Source: Siphonodentalium dalli
Lineage: Eukaryota; Mollusca; Scaphopoda; Gadilida; Siphonodentaliidae
Length of the DNA stretch: 64,000 nucleotides
Assembly: GCA_032622095.1 (NCBI GenBank)
Contig: CP136064.1
Coordinates: 190,513,794-190,577,793, forward strand
Direction: 5' to 3'
Each line of letters starts with the position of its first letter. Positions within the stretch are counted from its first letter, which is position 1. Below, one piece after another: positions 28,501-43,500 of this stretch. The notes beneath the pieces are model-generated. The model had not been told where the DNA came from. It saw nothing but the letters and a program-made list of their open reading frames with translations, and did not search any database. Position numbers and translations under genes: made by a program.

Positions 28501-31500
28501 CTTATATATGCGAGGCGACCTATGGTCGACTCGCATATATAAGAGAATGCATTGGCACAGGGCCCTTCTGTGAAGCAGTGCACTTATACATGAATCATGA
28601 TGGTCTTAAAGGCCCACTTAATATTCGAACCCCCAGATCACATATATAAAATATATGCCATATTATATACATTTTGAAAGAGGAAGCTCCAAAACATTGT
28701 GTTATCAACTTATTCGGTGTAATAAACTGTGAACATGTTTGTTTTTGTTGAGTTACCAATGTGTTTTTGTCATCCAGATTGTAGTAAAAAGTGTATTATT
28801 TTCAATGTGGGGGGAATAACTATATATCTTAAAGATAGAGTTATTGATTCCCCTTCCATTGAGAATCATCTTTAGTTTGAATTCTGTTGCATTCTGGGAG
28901 CCAAAACGGGAGGAATCTTTATATGATTTCAGCTGTTTTCTATTTCTCTATGGGCATCTTCTGAGACACAGATGTTTCAAATGGTGATGAACTAAGTATT
29001 TCAATCATATTTTTTGGCATAGATTGTTATTAAAACCGTATATCAAGTCACAATAAAAACAAATAATCGGTGACTCGAAAATTAAGTGGGCCTTTAAATC
29101 TATCTTCAGGAACAATTAAAAACTGTAACTGAATGCAATCGTAAACATGATTTTAAGACTATATTTTTTGTCAGTTTTGAAATCACACACCACGATGCAT
29201 GAAAAAATATTTTCTATTTTGCAGAAAATGTATTGGGAAATATCAATGTTTATAGCTTATCTTGGAAATAAGTTATAATAAATAACTGTCATTTCTATTG
29301 TTGATGAAGTATAACTGAAAATTTTAAGAAAAAGTCACTACCTTTACTCATATTAAATTCACACATCTGTGTTTGAATTTAAAACTGGGTGAAAAATACA
29401 AAATCCAAAGTGTGCGAGTTAAAACTGAGTGAAATTTAAATACGTGTAAGGTATAATACCCTCAGTAGCACACAATGTGTGTTAACCCTTTCAGTGCCAG
29501 GGGCCGATCTCATCGGCCCTAATTTACGGTCTGTAAAATCGGCCTTAAAATATTTTTTTATTTAGTTTTTTTGGGTTGAATTTTTTTTGGGTATGCTTAA
29601 GAATGCTATAGCGAAATTAAAAACAAACTGGATAAAACCCTAGGGGCATGTTATAACTCAAAACTTTCACCAAGTATTCATAGTAATAATTTTGATGCCC
29701 ATGAAAAACGTAAGATTCCGCGGCACTAAACCTACACAATAAGTCTGTTAAAGAATATAAGAAAAAATTATTAAAATTGTAAAAAATTGTAAAAAATAAT
29801 AACAAATGATGAAAAATTGTTAAGCCAATGCATTCTCTTATATATGCGAGGCGACCTATGGTCGACTCGCATATATAAGAGAATGCATTGGCACAGGGTA
29901 TATGGGTTGATACAAAAATCGACCTGGCACTCAAAGGGTTAAAGAATTTGTCTTCAAACTTAGTTATTATATAAACTTCTTGAAACATGAGGCTGAATAT
30001 ATGCTAATGTCCTAAATAATCGACTCCTTAACCACAGCAGAATTCAGGGTAATTTTTCAGGATTTTTGTTGGAAATATGGCTTGTTGCCATTCATCAGAA
30101 AGCTCTCAGTGAGCTTTCCGATGAATGGCAACAAGCCATATTTCTGACTAAATCCTGAAAAATTACCCTGAATTCAGCTGTGGTTAAGGAGTCGATTATT
30201 TAGGGCATTACTTTAAGTAAAACAGAGGTACCCATAATTCTGCTGTTCACTGAGGGCTTTCAGATGAATGGCAACAAGCCATATTTCCAACTAAATCCTG
30301 AAAAATTACCCATAATTCTGTTGTGGTTAAGGAGTCGATTATTTAGGGCATTACTTTAAGTAAAACAAACGTAGATCGGTACCCATAATTCTGCTGTTCA
30401 CTGAGGGCTTTCAGATGAATGGCAACAAGCCATATTTCCGACTAAATCCTGAAAAATTACCCATAATTGTGCTGTGGTTAAGGAGTCGATTATTTAGCAT
30501 TACAGTACCTGTCTATAATCTTGGAACTGCATGTGATGCAAACCGAATATATCTTTAAACTCTTTAGGATGGATCACAGAGAACTGCCCGCACCACACCT
30601 TGCATGTCAGCTCGTAAAATCTGCCGGCGAGAGTTTCTCTATTCTCCGATGTTGACCTGTATTCCTCGAAAAAGTATTTGAGAAGCTTGGAGTTACAGAA
30701 CAAACTCTGAAGACCAGCGTTCATAAAGCATGTGTTTCCTAAGTTATATAGGCCGCAACTCCCACAGGCAGCATTGGTATCTGCAAATTAACAAACAATA
30801 ACAGAATTTGTGATGACAAAATTAACAAGTGCAGCACAAAGTGTGGTATATGCTCCTGATGATCAGTTTAGAGAGTAGGAATGAATGCTTGTATGGAAGA
30901 AAAATGTTGCTATTCTCTAAGTTAACATCGATGAAATGGATGAAACTCATTATCATTTCCCCCCGATATATACCAAAACAAAAGATATTCAAATCCAATA
31001 ACTGGCGCATAACCCTTTCTTTACTATATACTCATTGACGCTGATTGACGAGTATTTCCCTAAGGAAATGTTCAGAGAGTTCATTGGTTGAACATATTAT
31101 CTGAATGTTTGACACCAATTAATACACTGTAGCAATCAATCAGCACTGATATAATCTTTACGTATGTCTGTCGTCTGCTTTTATCACCTGAACATCTCTC
31201 TAAATGAATAATAGACCATTCCAATGTATACTTTTGTAAGTGATTGGGAGAATCCAGGATAGAAAGGGTTAAGAAGCATTACTAAATGTCTTGCAGAGAC
31301 AGGCAGAGATGGAAAATCTTGCTATTATTTGCTATTTTCCACTCACAAAACCCCCGTCAGGGGTCAGGGGCATAATAACATAATAACTCATCCGTCCCTG
31401 GGATGAAATTTTGGGGAAGCTTCACTTCTCTCTGTCTATTAAGTAGGGAGAAGTTTCCTAAATAAAGGAGACTATATCTCCCAAGTTGTGGACTGATCAG

Positions 31501-34500
31501 CATTATCTCATTGAAGGTCTACAATGCAATATATATGTAGATTTCCAAGACGAGCACTACATGTACTATATCATGCATATATATTACATTTTGCCACATA
31601 TGAGAGAACCTTAGTGTCTTTGCTGTAAGGTCACTTTTCTACTAGATGCACTATCTTGAGACTTAAATTGGCAACCACAATTAATCGTTATAAGAAGTTG
31701 ACCTCATTTCCAGGGGTTATCCTGGTTATTTTTGGAATAAGTCTGAGGCCCCTACACTTGGGGAAAATTGCACAGTGAAGGGTTGCATTTGGAATTTTTA
31801 GGCCACCTGCTCATTCATGATAACCTTGTACTCCTTGGTGAGATCAGTGATAGCTTTTTGAAAAATCTGAGAGGGCTAAAAATCACTTTCGCCAGAGTGT
31901 ATTGCTCAATTCCTATATTTGGTCTTTGTTTTTAATAATACAGCAGTACAGACAAAACAATTCAAGTTCCAACTTCCATGTTCTAAGTTTAACTTTAAAT
32001 TCAATTAACTATATTAATTAAACTACATCATAGTACATGACCCAAATTTAAAGACCCAAATTTAAAGGCCAACTTAAATTTTTTTTGGGTTGAATTTTTT
32101 TTGGGTATGCTTAAGTATGCTATAGCAAATTTAAAAACAAACTGGATAAAACCTTAGGGGCATGTTATAACTCAAAACTATCACCAAGTATTTATAGCAA
32201 TAATTTTGATGCCCATGAAAAATGTAAGATTCCCTGGCACTAAACCTACAAAATAAGTCTGTTAAAGAATATAAGAAAAAATTATTAAAATTGTAAAAAA
32301 TAATAACAAATGATGAAAAATTGTTAGGCCAATGCATTCTCTTATATATGCGAGGCGACCTATGGTCGACTCGCATATATAAGAGAATGCATTGGCACAG
32401 GGTATATGGGTTGATACAAAAATCGGACCTGGCACTGAAAGGGTTAAAGGCCCACTTAATTTTCGAACCCCCAATTCACATTATGTAAAATATATGCCAT
32501 ATTATATACCATTTGAAAGAGTAAGCTCCAAAACATTGTATTTTCAACTTATTTGATGTAATAAACTGTGAACATGTTGTTTTTATTGAGAAACTGGCGT
32601 CTGTTCTATGGTCCTGTTTATGCACAAAGTCAATTAGTTTCAATACAAGGGGAATAACTCTATATAATTAGATATAGAGTTATTCCCCTTCCATTGAAAA
32701 TACATTTTTAGTTTCAATTCTGTTGCATTCTGGGAGTCAAAGGGGGGAACTTATTGTATTATTGCAGCTATTTTCTATTACTCTAAGGGCACCTTACAAG
32801 ACACAGACATTCCAAATGGTGATTAATTATAGTATTTTAATCATATTTTATGGCATAGATTGTTATTAAAACCGTATATCAAGGCACTATAAAAAAAAAT
32901 AATCGGTGACTCGAAAATTACGTGGGCCTTTAAAGAGTTAATATATGATGATGCTGATTTTAGTCTAGAAGTTGTGTGCTTGCGTTGAAAAACGAAACTG
33001 GAGGTGAGGATGCATGTCGTGGCAAAAATGGGAATGCGAACTGAAACTAAATATTCTGGGGAAATGTCTGGAAACACTTTTGTACTGGAGCCTGTGGATC
33101 AGTAAGTGGCCAAGCCTTGAAATAGTGTGTCTGTCATTTGCAGAATGAGGTCCCCAGAGGGTGAATTTAGTGATGCTACCCCACATAGCGGGCTAGCATC
33201 ACCAAATTCACCCTCTGGGGACCTCATTCTGCTTACACCTCAGCAGAATGAGGTTCCCAGAGGGTGAATTTGGTGATGCTAGCTCGCTATGTGGGGTAGC
33301 ATCACTAAATTCACCCTCTGGGGACCTCATTCTGCAAATGACAGACACACTATTTCAAGGCTTGTGAGTGGCTACACTGTCAACATGAACTACATTCAGT
33401 AGGTTATTGACTTTAGTCACCTTTATTGTCAATTGACTTCTGCATTTTATTTGAATTGATGAGAGTTAAAAGTTAAAATGCAAGACGAAACATTTTGTTC
33501 CATGTGTAACCAGTAACCAAGTCAGTACTTTGAACTGCAATTACTGTAACTTCATTCTCACGACTATTAATAGGTCCATAAAATTGAACTCTTATCTAGA
33601 ACTTTCAATGAAATATTACATTTTTTTTAGCTGGTCAATAGCCGTGTCTGTGCACTTATTTTGCGACTTGTTGATCGCTGCATTTATTATTGCGCGTATC
33701 TGTATCTCCCACCCACAGCACTGCACAGCAACATCAAATTACATCAGTGTTATTCAGGAATTGGCACACACGACATGCAGACCTTGTAGCAATCAACATT
33801 ATCAGCTACATCGTAACTGATCATTTGAGTGAACTTGATTACTTATTGTCACTTTCTCTGCAAGATTCCCTTTCATGCTCGATCAAAGGACAATGAAGCC
33901 ATGACTTTATCTTTAACGATTCAAAAGCTGTTTGTAATAGACTTGAACATATACTTAGGTTGATCAAATCTTCGCAGGCAAAAAATCAGTTATACCAGTT
34001 AAAAGTTAAGCGGGTGGTACATGAGCGAAGAAAACACTCGTGCATGACTTCCAGGCCTGTGAGATTAAGGATTTCTATCCCATAATATAAAGAGCACACA
34101 AGTACCATGTTGTAAATAATATTCAAGAAACTAAATAATCAAACATCTACACACAATTAATCATTTTTTGCAGCAGTTAAACAAATTCAATTGTGTATAA
34201 TAATACTAAGGCTATGCATTCTATGACTTTCCTGTCAGAAAACTTGAACTATGTATAATGGGTCAGGCATTTAGTTTATATTTACCAATACCCCTAAACA
34301 ATTGTACCTTGAGCCATTAGCCTGACAGACATTGTATTATTCTGGTTTAAAATGTCTACTTTCGTGTTTGTGCAGTTTTGTGATGTTGTTTTGTGTTATC
34401 AGGTGTTTCGGTTATGTTTGGAAATATTTTAGTTTTTATTTATTGCCAGATAATTAGGCTAATGACTCACCATGAACCAACAGTTAACACCAGATGAAAA

Positions 34501-37500
34501 AGGAAAAATGTGATTGGGAATTTATAGACTGAATTTGGGGAAAATCAGGTGTATTATGCTTTGGGTTAGGGGTCGAATATCAGCCTCTGGTGCGACCTAG
34601 GATAATCCCTTGTTTTCAATGTGGAGAAGAGTTCTGAGATAACATTCAAAGGAGGGTTGAGTGAAGAGAGGAAGAAATATTCCATTGCCTACCTTTTATG
34701 TCTTTGCCATGGAAGACAGGATCCTTCTCATATGAAAGAGGAAACTGGTTGTTAAGGTGATCTGTAAATATAATTTCAACAATATTAACTAAATCTGTAA
34801 AAACAACTGACTATAGTCTGCATAATAAACTTCAGCTCCGAATCTGTGTTTTTCAATTTAATTCACTAGACTATTTTGACGTCATCGTAGTCTAGTCACG
34901 GGGATCGCCGAAAACCGGTGGTTGTATTATTTATTAGTTTTTCGGCTTATTTATTATGCAATCTGAATGGGACTTGGATCATTCTAATCACAATCGGGAG
35001 GGCTTTCCAACTGAATTTAGTGGTTTCTAGACCAAATAAATCCTTTAATAGAGTTCCTGATTTCTGTGAAAATTACATTTATAATATTACCACGTGCATT
35101 TAATTAAAAAACACAGGGAAAATGCCACTCGCAGAAAACCACTATTTCCAGATGAATAAATAAGGATAATTCTAGAACTGAAAACACAAACAATATCATT
35201 GGGCACTCTTTTGAAAGTACAGGTACTCATGATGGCGAACATCCATACCAAATTTCATTCAGAACTGATAACCAATGGCTGATATAAATTTTCTAAAATA
35301 TTAGTGTTGACCTAATAAATGAGTGAGGCAGATGGACAAGTCAATCCCCCATTTTTTAACAAGACAGTCAATGACTGTTGAGATGCTCACCTGACTGTAA
35401 AGACTGAGAAGACCATAATAGTCAGTACTTGTAAAAATGATTTTAAAACAACTAGAGGGTCTCCGTTGAGAAATGGGGTGTCGACCTTGAAATTTTCAAC
35501 TGCACGGCCCTGATCTCCCCACCCCACATAGTCCATTCCCTCCCAACTGAAGCCAACAAGAATTCCTTTGCACAAGTTGGAATTTTACAACTGATTCCTC
35601 AAGATTTCCCAATTGTTGCAAAGATCCAACCTAACATGCCCCCTTTTTTAATTTTAATCCCAACTCTCCATCGGCCCTATACACCAAATGCTATTTCTTG
35701 ACTGTCAAACCCATTTGAACAAATCTGTGACCCTCCATACTATATTTAAGCTACATGTAAATAGGCCTAATGGCTCTTGAGGAGAAGACATTTTAAGAAT
35801 TACCATTGCAGAAGAGTTATGTCTGTGGTCTTATCCCTATTTGACCTGGTGACCCCATTTTGAACAAATCTGAATCCCAGTCACCCAAGGACTCTCTATA
35901 ACAAATATATGCTAAATATGCAAAATTATTCTGGAGAAGATGTTTTAAGAATAACTATTGCGGGATTCAGTTATGTCCCTGGCTCCGCTCCTATTTGACC
36001 ATGTGACCCCATTGGAAAAAATCTGTATCCCAGTCACCCAAGGACCCTCAATACCAAATATAAGCTAAATAGCCCCGATGGTACTCAAGAAGAAAATATT
36101 TTAAGAATTACTATGTTTGGAAAAAGAGTCCATAGCTGCGCTCCTTTTTGACCAGGTGACCCCATTTGAACAAATCTTAATCCCAGAGCATCTAGGGACC
36201 CAGTCTAAGTAAACATACACTCAGATCATATTGATCACATTTCGTGCTCTTGAAGGAACAGCGCCCGAATACATCAAAGAGCTAGTATGTTTAAAGACTT
36301 CAGGTACGATGCAGCGAAGATCAGACGGGAAGAGATTTCTAACACTTCCGAACTCAAACCATCCTACGTTAGGGGACAGAGCCTTCTCCATCACAGCTCC
36401 AACGTTGTGGAACAAACTCCCGGACGTTCTGAGGCTTACGGATGATCGTTTAGAATTCCGTAAACTTTTAAAGACACATCTTTTTAAAATAGCTTATGGA
36501 CTCAACTGAAATTTTTAACTGACTTTATCTGGAGTTTCTCTTCGAATGACTTTTTAACCATTAATTTATATCTGTGATTTTTTTTTTAGGATTTGCCATC
36601 TCTTAGACTTATTTTATCCGCGTGTTCTCTCTTTTATCCTATAGTATGATGATCTTTTATTGTATATATATTTTATCACATATTTTATGTACCAGCGCCT
36701 ATGAACACAACTCTGTAGTGAAATAGGCGCTCTACAAATGTTAATAATAATAATAATAATAATAATACTGATACTGACACTATTTTTATATGTGGGTATG
36801 TAGTTTACTCCAGACTGCTAGGGACCATCCACACCAAATATGATTCAATTATTCGTCTCAGGTGAGCTAAAAAACATGCCTCTCTCTCATCCAGTTTCCC
36901 ATATGTAATTGCCTGAGAAAATAGCTATTTATTTATTTTTAATGGCCTAACTGTTCGATTCACACTTGGAGCAACTTGGTATATATATACCAATTTATAA
37001 TTTGGATTGAAACTAGTTAGTTACCATAAGGCATTCTGGGTTGTATGTCATTATATTCATTATCCATAGGGAGCCTTGCATATATAAGACAACTAGCAGG
37101 GTTACCCGGCGTTGCCCAGGTTAATGTATGCTGTGGATATTTGTTGGCAATAGAGAATGCTCTTGCTTAAAGTGTTATACGTTTTCTCTTAAATTGTATA
37201 TTCAAATAGCATCACACAACATGATTATTACAGTCATGGAATATAAGTAGTGGCTCACCTTGTCACTTGTCATTCTGTTTATCGCGATTAATCCGTTCCG
37301 CCAATAATGAAGTATTTATTTATTTACAACTGCGTATACATTAGACGTTATAATATGATACATGAACATCATAAACACATTAGTTCGATAAAAGATGATA
37401 ATTGGGTTTTACATATTGAGATGTATCAATCAATCTAGTGGGTTGGACTAAGATCTCGAGGACACCTGGCTATCATATCTCCATGAAGATACAGATGTTT

Positions 37501-40500
37501 CAAAGAAATTTCCAGGTGCCCCTCTGTTCATGGTGCTATATATTGGCTAAATATTCTTAGTTTAAACGAAATGTTGCTGCGCAGATATACCAGCTACATG
37601 TGCCAGGCACAGAGCGAGATTTTGAGTTGTTTATGTCAGTCGATGAGTCTGTGCTAAAACCCTTGTCAGATGTCAGTATTGGTAGGATCCTGAAAAGTCT
37701 TGTGCTACTAACTGCATTTTCTTGTATATCAGAAGAAACTATATTTGACTGCACACTGTGACCACTATTTTTGAACAGGCGTTCCATATCTCTTGGCAAA
37801 TTGTAACTTTTTGTGGAAACTGTATTGAATGGAACAGACTAAATTTTTTTATTATATATATGCAATCCTCTGACGGTTCGAGGTCTCTCAGTTTGCACGA
37901 ATATATGTATCTCTTCAATAGAATGATAAATATACGTTTAATACTTCTTCTAGTTATCTCTTTTTGCTAGCTCATTGTGTGAATGCCTTGATTGCCATTC
38001 CCATATAAATATGACTGTTAAGAAGATATAATTGTTCAAGTGACTTATGTGGGTCACCATATGTCGGGATTGTGAAATGTGAACGCCCAACTACTTAAAA
38101 TGATATGGAGATGGCCTGGTGACTGTATATAACGTATATGTGGATATCGGCGAATAGCAATCTTATCAATGATAGTGCATATCCGCTCGCCATCCGTGAC
38201 GCAAACGACACCAAATGTGATTTAATTCATGGTATATCATTAGAGAAAAACGTGTATGAATTTGGTGGAATTTGGTTTATTAAATCAATTGTTGATGCAA
38301 CGCTGACTCGAACAACGCCATATTGCGAAGGTGGTTATGTATTCGTTTGGTGGTAATCAGCGACAAAACTATTTCACCATATTTTTTTAATTTCCCCTCC
38401 CACCAACAGCGTCATTTTAGAACGTTTTAACCCGCACCATTATCTTCCTTGTAAAAAGTTACCCCTCTTAGAACGCCTTGGTGCCATCTCGATTGTACCG
38501 CGTGAAGTTATATATAGAACGCACACAGACAGACAAAAAGACAGACAGACAGCACGATTTTATTTCTTGTATCATTTGAGAAGAACGTGTCTGAATTTGA
38601 TGGTAATTGGTACTAAAAATATTTTGTATCAGTTTTGGTGACCCTCCCGTCCCTATTTCGGACTCAAGCTGCACACACTAAGACTCATTAGAGATTAGAG
38701 ATGCATATGAAATTGGTAAAAATTGGCGAGTATACAAATTCGTATCAAATTTAAGGTCCCCATATCTCTCACCCATAGGGCACCAATTTGGTGTATCTAA
38801 ACCACACGATAAGATTCCTCGTATCACGGAGAAGAATATGTATCAATCTGGTGGAAATCGGCACTAAACATATAGATATAATTTTTTGTGTCCCTCTCAT
38901 CTCTATGCACCACTGACTCGAATGGTCCCACTTGTGACATCCTTAAACCACACGATTACACTCCTGATATCATGGAGATGATTGTTTATAAGTTTGGTGA
39001 TAATCGGCGACTAAACAATTTTTTTTATAAAATTTGGTGGCAATCCCTCCCCTCCCCATCTCTCACCCAAACAGCACCACTATGGCGTCTTTAAATCACA
39101 ATTAGAATCCTCGTATCATGGATAAGAACGTGTATCAATTTGGTGAAAATTGGTGCTAAAAAATTTGTGCATCAATTTTGGTGCCCCTGTCCCTTTCAAT
39201 GCAACCCTGACTCGAATGAGGCCACATTTGACAGATAAAGGCCACACCATTAGACTCCTCATACCATGGGGATGATTTTGTATAAGTGTGGTGGCAATCG
39301 GCGACTTATTATCAAATTTAGTGCCCACCCCCTCCCAATCTCTCATCCAAAAACAACAATTAGGCGTTGTTAAATCGCACAATTAGATTCCTTGTATCAT
39401 GAAGAAGAATATATATCAATTTGGTGGAAATCGGCGCTAAAAATATTTACCTTGGTCTTGTAAGCAGTGCATTCCATTATATATGCAAGACTCCCTATAT
39501 GGGAGACTTGCATATATAAGAGAATGCACTGGCACAGTATCTTTAATGCTTCAACAGTATCTGCTGTTTTATACATATGTTCTGGATTTTAGACGGTTGT
39601 TATAATGCTGTCAGTTTGTCATTGTTTTTCATACAGTAAACAAAAATGAGCTAAGAGCTAAATAAAAATAAAAAAAAATAAAATGTTTTTTCATTATTTA
39701 AAAACAAAAATGTATTTTTTTTTAATATATATATTTTTTAATTAGTCAAGGAGTGCAATATAAAACCAAAACAATATATTTGTCCCTGAATATACCTATA
39801 TCTGACTTGGTGACCCCCATTTGAACAAATCTGAATCCCAGTCACACAAGGAACCTCCATACCAAATATATGCTACATGTAAATCCGCCTGATGGTTCTT
39901 GAGAAGAAGTCATTTTAAGAATTGTTATGGAGGAAAAGAGTTGTGGCCCTGGCTTCGCAACCATTTGACCTGTGACCTCATTTTAACAAATCTGAATGTG
40001 AGTCACCTGGGGAACTTCCACACAAATATGAACCCAATTGGTCTTATGGTTCTGGAGAAGATGTTTAAAGAATTGCTGAGGCCAAAATAAAAAAGACCTG
40101 TGTTTCTGGTGACCCGCCCGCCCATATTCTGGTGCCCCCGACCGTTTTCATTTTATTGATTTTGCAAAATTTAGTACGCATCAGATTTTATTTTCCATGT
40201 AAACTGATTCATTTCTGTGTAAAATGGACACATCGCGTGTATTGTTAAACCAGAAATTATACCAAACTTCAGTTCACAGCTTAATCAAACATTTTTTTCT
40301 CATTTTCATGTTTTATTCAATAAAACAATAAATTACACTTATTTTCTAATATTATGTACTTAGTTTTATTATTTTATAGTACATTAAAAACAAGGAGAAG
40401 CAGTCTGGGGGTATTCTTATTTATTTTGAGCCAAGTTGAAAATAAAATGAAAAAATAAAATAAAATGAAAAGCCACCCGCCCGCCTCTATTTTTTTCTTG

Positions 40501-43500
40501 CATGTCACCAGAAACAAAGGTATATTTTGTTTTGGCCTGATGGATGGATGGATGCACGGATGGACAGACAAGGAGTGATGACTATACCTCCACTGGAGAC
40601 TTTGTCTCAGGTGAGCTAACTAGAGGTGTGACTGTCCCAATGGGACTAAGGATACCCCCGTGTTTTTAAAATACTAAGATGTTTCACATGTCAGTAATCA
40701 TTTAGTTAAAATAATAAAATAACAGTTCCCATTGCAGGTGCACAACCCTAACCCTAATCTTAAACCTATTGACCAAAAAATGTAGGAATAAAAGCTCAGA
40801 CAAAATTATGCATGTTGCGAAAATGTTCTAAGTCGAAAAAGGGGAATAACTCCATAAAAAAATATCGGACAGACATCACAATCGCAGGTGCACAGGTTCC
40901 CATGGTACTAAATATCAGTGCCAAGATTAAAAAACATTGACCTAAAAATGTAGGAATAAAAGCTCGGACAAAATTATGGATGTTGAAAAACAAATTCTAA
41001 GTCAATAAAGGGGGAAAACTTCAACAAAAAATGTCGGACAGACGTCATAATCACAGGGGCACAGGTTCCCATGGTACTAAATATCTGTGCCAAGTTAAAA
41101 AAACATTTACCTAAAAATGTAGGAATAAAAGCTCGGACAAAATTATACATGTTGCGAACATTTTCTAAGTCGAAAAAAGGGGGATAACTCCACCAAAAAA
41201 AGTCTGACAGATGTCATAATCGCAGGTGCACAGGTTTCCATGGTGGTTGATGTCTGTGCCAAGTTTCACGGAAACTGATCATAAAACGACTGAGAAAACT
41301 TGTGTCCACGGACAGACGGACGACGGACAAGCTGACTCCAGTATACCCCCCCCCCCATAACTTTATTGCGGGGGGTATAAAAAGTGGGGGCATAAATAGC
41401 TTGCTCACCTGCAGTAGGAAAATCAATTTCCAGATTATCCACACTGAAGTTGTCACCCATTCCATTCTCTGCTCTATCACCTGGCAGCTTGCTTATCACA
41501 ACATCATCATTCAAGTCCATCATTGTCTCAGTGGAGTAGCTGGCAATAGCTACAATATAGAATATCCCTTTCATGATGGGAGCTGCACTGATGCAGCATT
41601 AAAGATCCTGTGCCAGTGAATTTTCTAATATATGCGAGTCTATAGGGAGATTCACATATATAAGAGAATGCTCTGGCTTACAAGGTCAAGGTTAATAACG
41701 AACCAAAGCCGGACGCTTTGGGTCGTATATACACGGGGGCTCAACGATTCCTCGAGGATCGGATCTAACAGATTTTTACTCCGGCCCCAATTTGATCGGC
41801 TCCGACCCCATTCCGACTTTTTAAATTTTCCAGAAGTTTTTAACGCGCAAAAGAAGAAGAAAATGACAGAAAGGTGAGTTATAACAAGTATACTTCAATG
41901 TATCTTGGTTCAGGATATGACACACCGACACAGTCAATGACAATGACCCAAAACAAAGGTGTAAATGGTTGTTTGACTTCAAACTCGAGCATGTGCTTTT
42001 TTGTATGCATTTCCCATTGATAATTTAACGTGCATCTCCCGACTTGTTATTAAGTTATTAACCTTTGTATATGTCAAATCGCACAGAATGGGTTCTGAAT
42101 GAATTTAGTGTTTATCACATATCAAAATAAGCCCATAATTTTAGTTATTGGCCCAGTAATTACGATGTATAAGAAATATGACGAAAAATACTCCGACTCA
42201 TCGGTGATTTGGTGGTTCGGATCAGGATCTAACAGGTTTCAAATACTCCGACCCTTAGATGATCACCAGATACGTTCGCACTATGTTTACGATCCCAATG
42301 CCACAGTGCAGTATAATTATGACTATACGCAATAGCATACGTGATCTTATATAACCTGTTGTCAAAATTCTCGGGAAAATGTGTGCATATATGGGCCTAC
42401 ATACCAATTGATATGTCATCAACATAAATATAGAAGTCAATTTGGGGGGGTCCAACAAAAGCAATGACCAATTTTAATTAAAATTCTGCACAACACGCAT
42501 ATGCCTGTATTTACTATAAATTGTTACATGTAAACTGAATTATTTATACATTTATACTTTCAGAATATATCCAGGCGTTACGGGATCTCTAATAACTTTC
42601 GAGGATTCCTTGCTTTTGTTGGACTTGTCCGTGTCATTGGATGCGGCTGAACGTGAAGATATTGAGACTGACATTTCTTCAAACCCGGTCCCGATTGCTG
42701 CCTCTACCCCAGTTACCAAACAAAGTGGAATGCACCAGTGTGGAATTTGTACCTATTCCACAAAATATAATTCTAACTACACACGCCATTTAAAGCGTCA
42801 CGAAGAACCATCCGAATCAGCGTGTGTGTCAGGAGATTCTGAAGCGTCCGTAAAGTTGTGCCACATGTGTTCCCGCACATTCAATACAACCACCGGTTTG
42901 CGTCTGCATGTCCAGATGAAGCACGAGCCGGAAACCACACAGAAGTATAAGTGCAATCAATGTGGAATGGCGATGTACGGGAAGCAGCAGCGAAAGGATT
43001 TGTGAGCCCGCCCGAAGGGCGGCACGAGGACGGTGGTGGGCTCATCCGAAGATCGCCCTTATGCCCTGTCTTGAATCTTCTTGTGTCATTTATCTTCAAC
43101 AGTCAGGCCGCGGATCCGGTGGAGAAGTCTTGAGGCCGGGATTGGTCAGCGTTGTAGGTGACTCAAATCTTGGCTTGAGAATATTCACTTGGTCTTTGCC
43201 TTGTACTTTTGCCTTGATCTATGCCTTGATCTTTGCCCTGATCTTTGCCTTTGCCTTGACATTGTCTCGGCATCTTGGAAAATGCAGGACGGTCCAGCGA
43301 TAACGTTGGATTGCGCATTTTCAGTTGGTTGTCCAATGGAGGCATTGGACTGCGGGCTGACACACGCCGGTCTTAAACCATCTGTCTATATTATTAGGTA
43401 AATGCAGTCTTATTTGGGCATGTCTACTACCCAACAGAAGATAGGCAAGTCTTCGTTAATCACCTATGATAGCATGAATGGCACGCATATGTACAATGGT

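Noticed and set aside
42962-43401. Overlapping frames downstream of the zinc fingers as a continued protein
   Set aside because: They lie in other frames, are dominated by a 12-bp minisatellite, and the zinc-finger frame ends at TGA before them.
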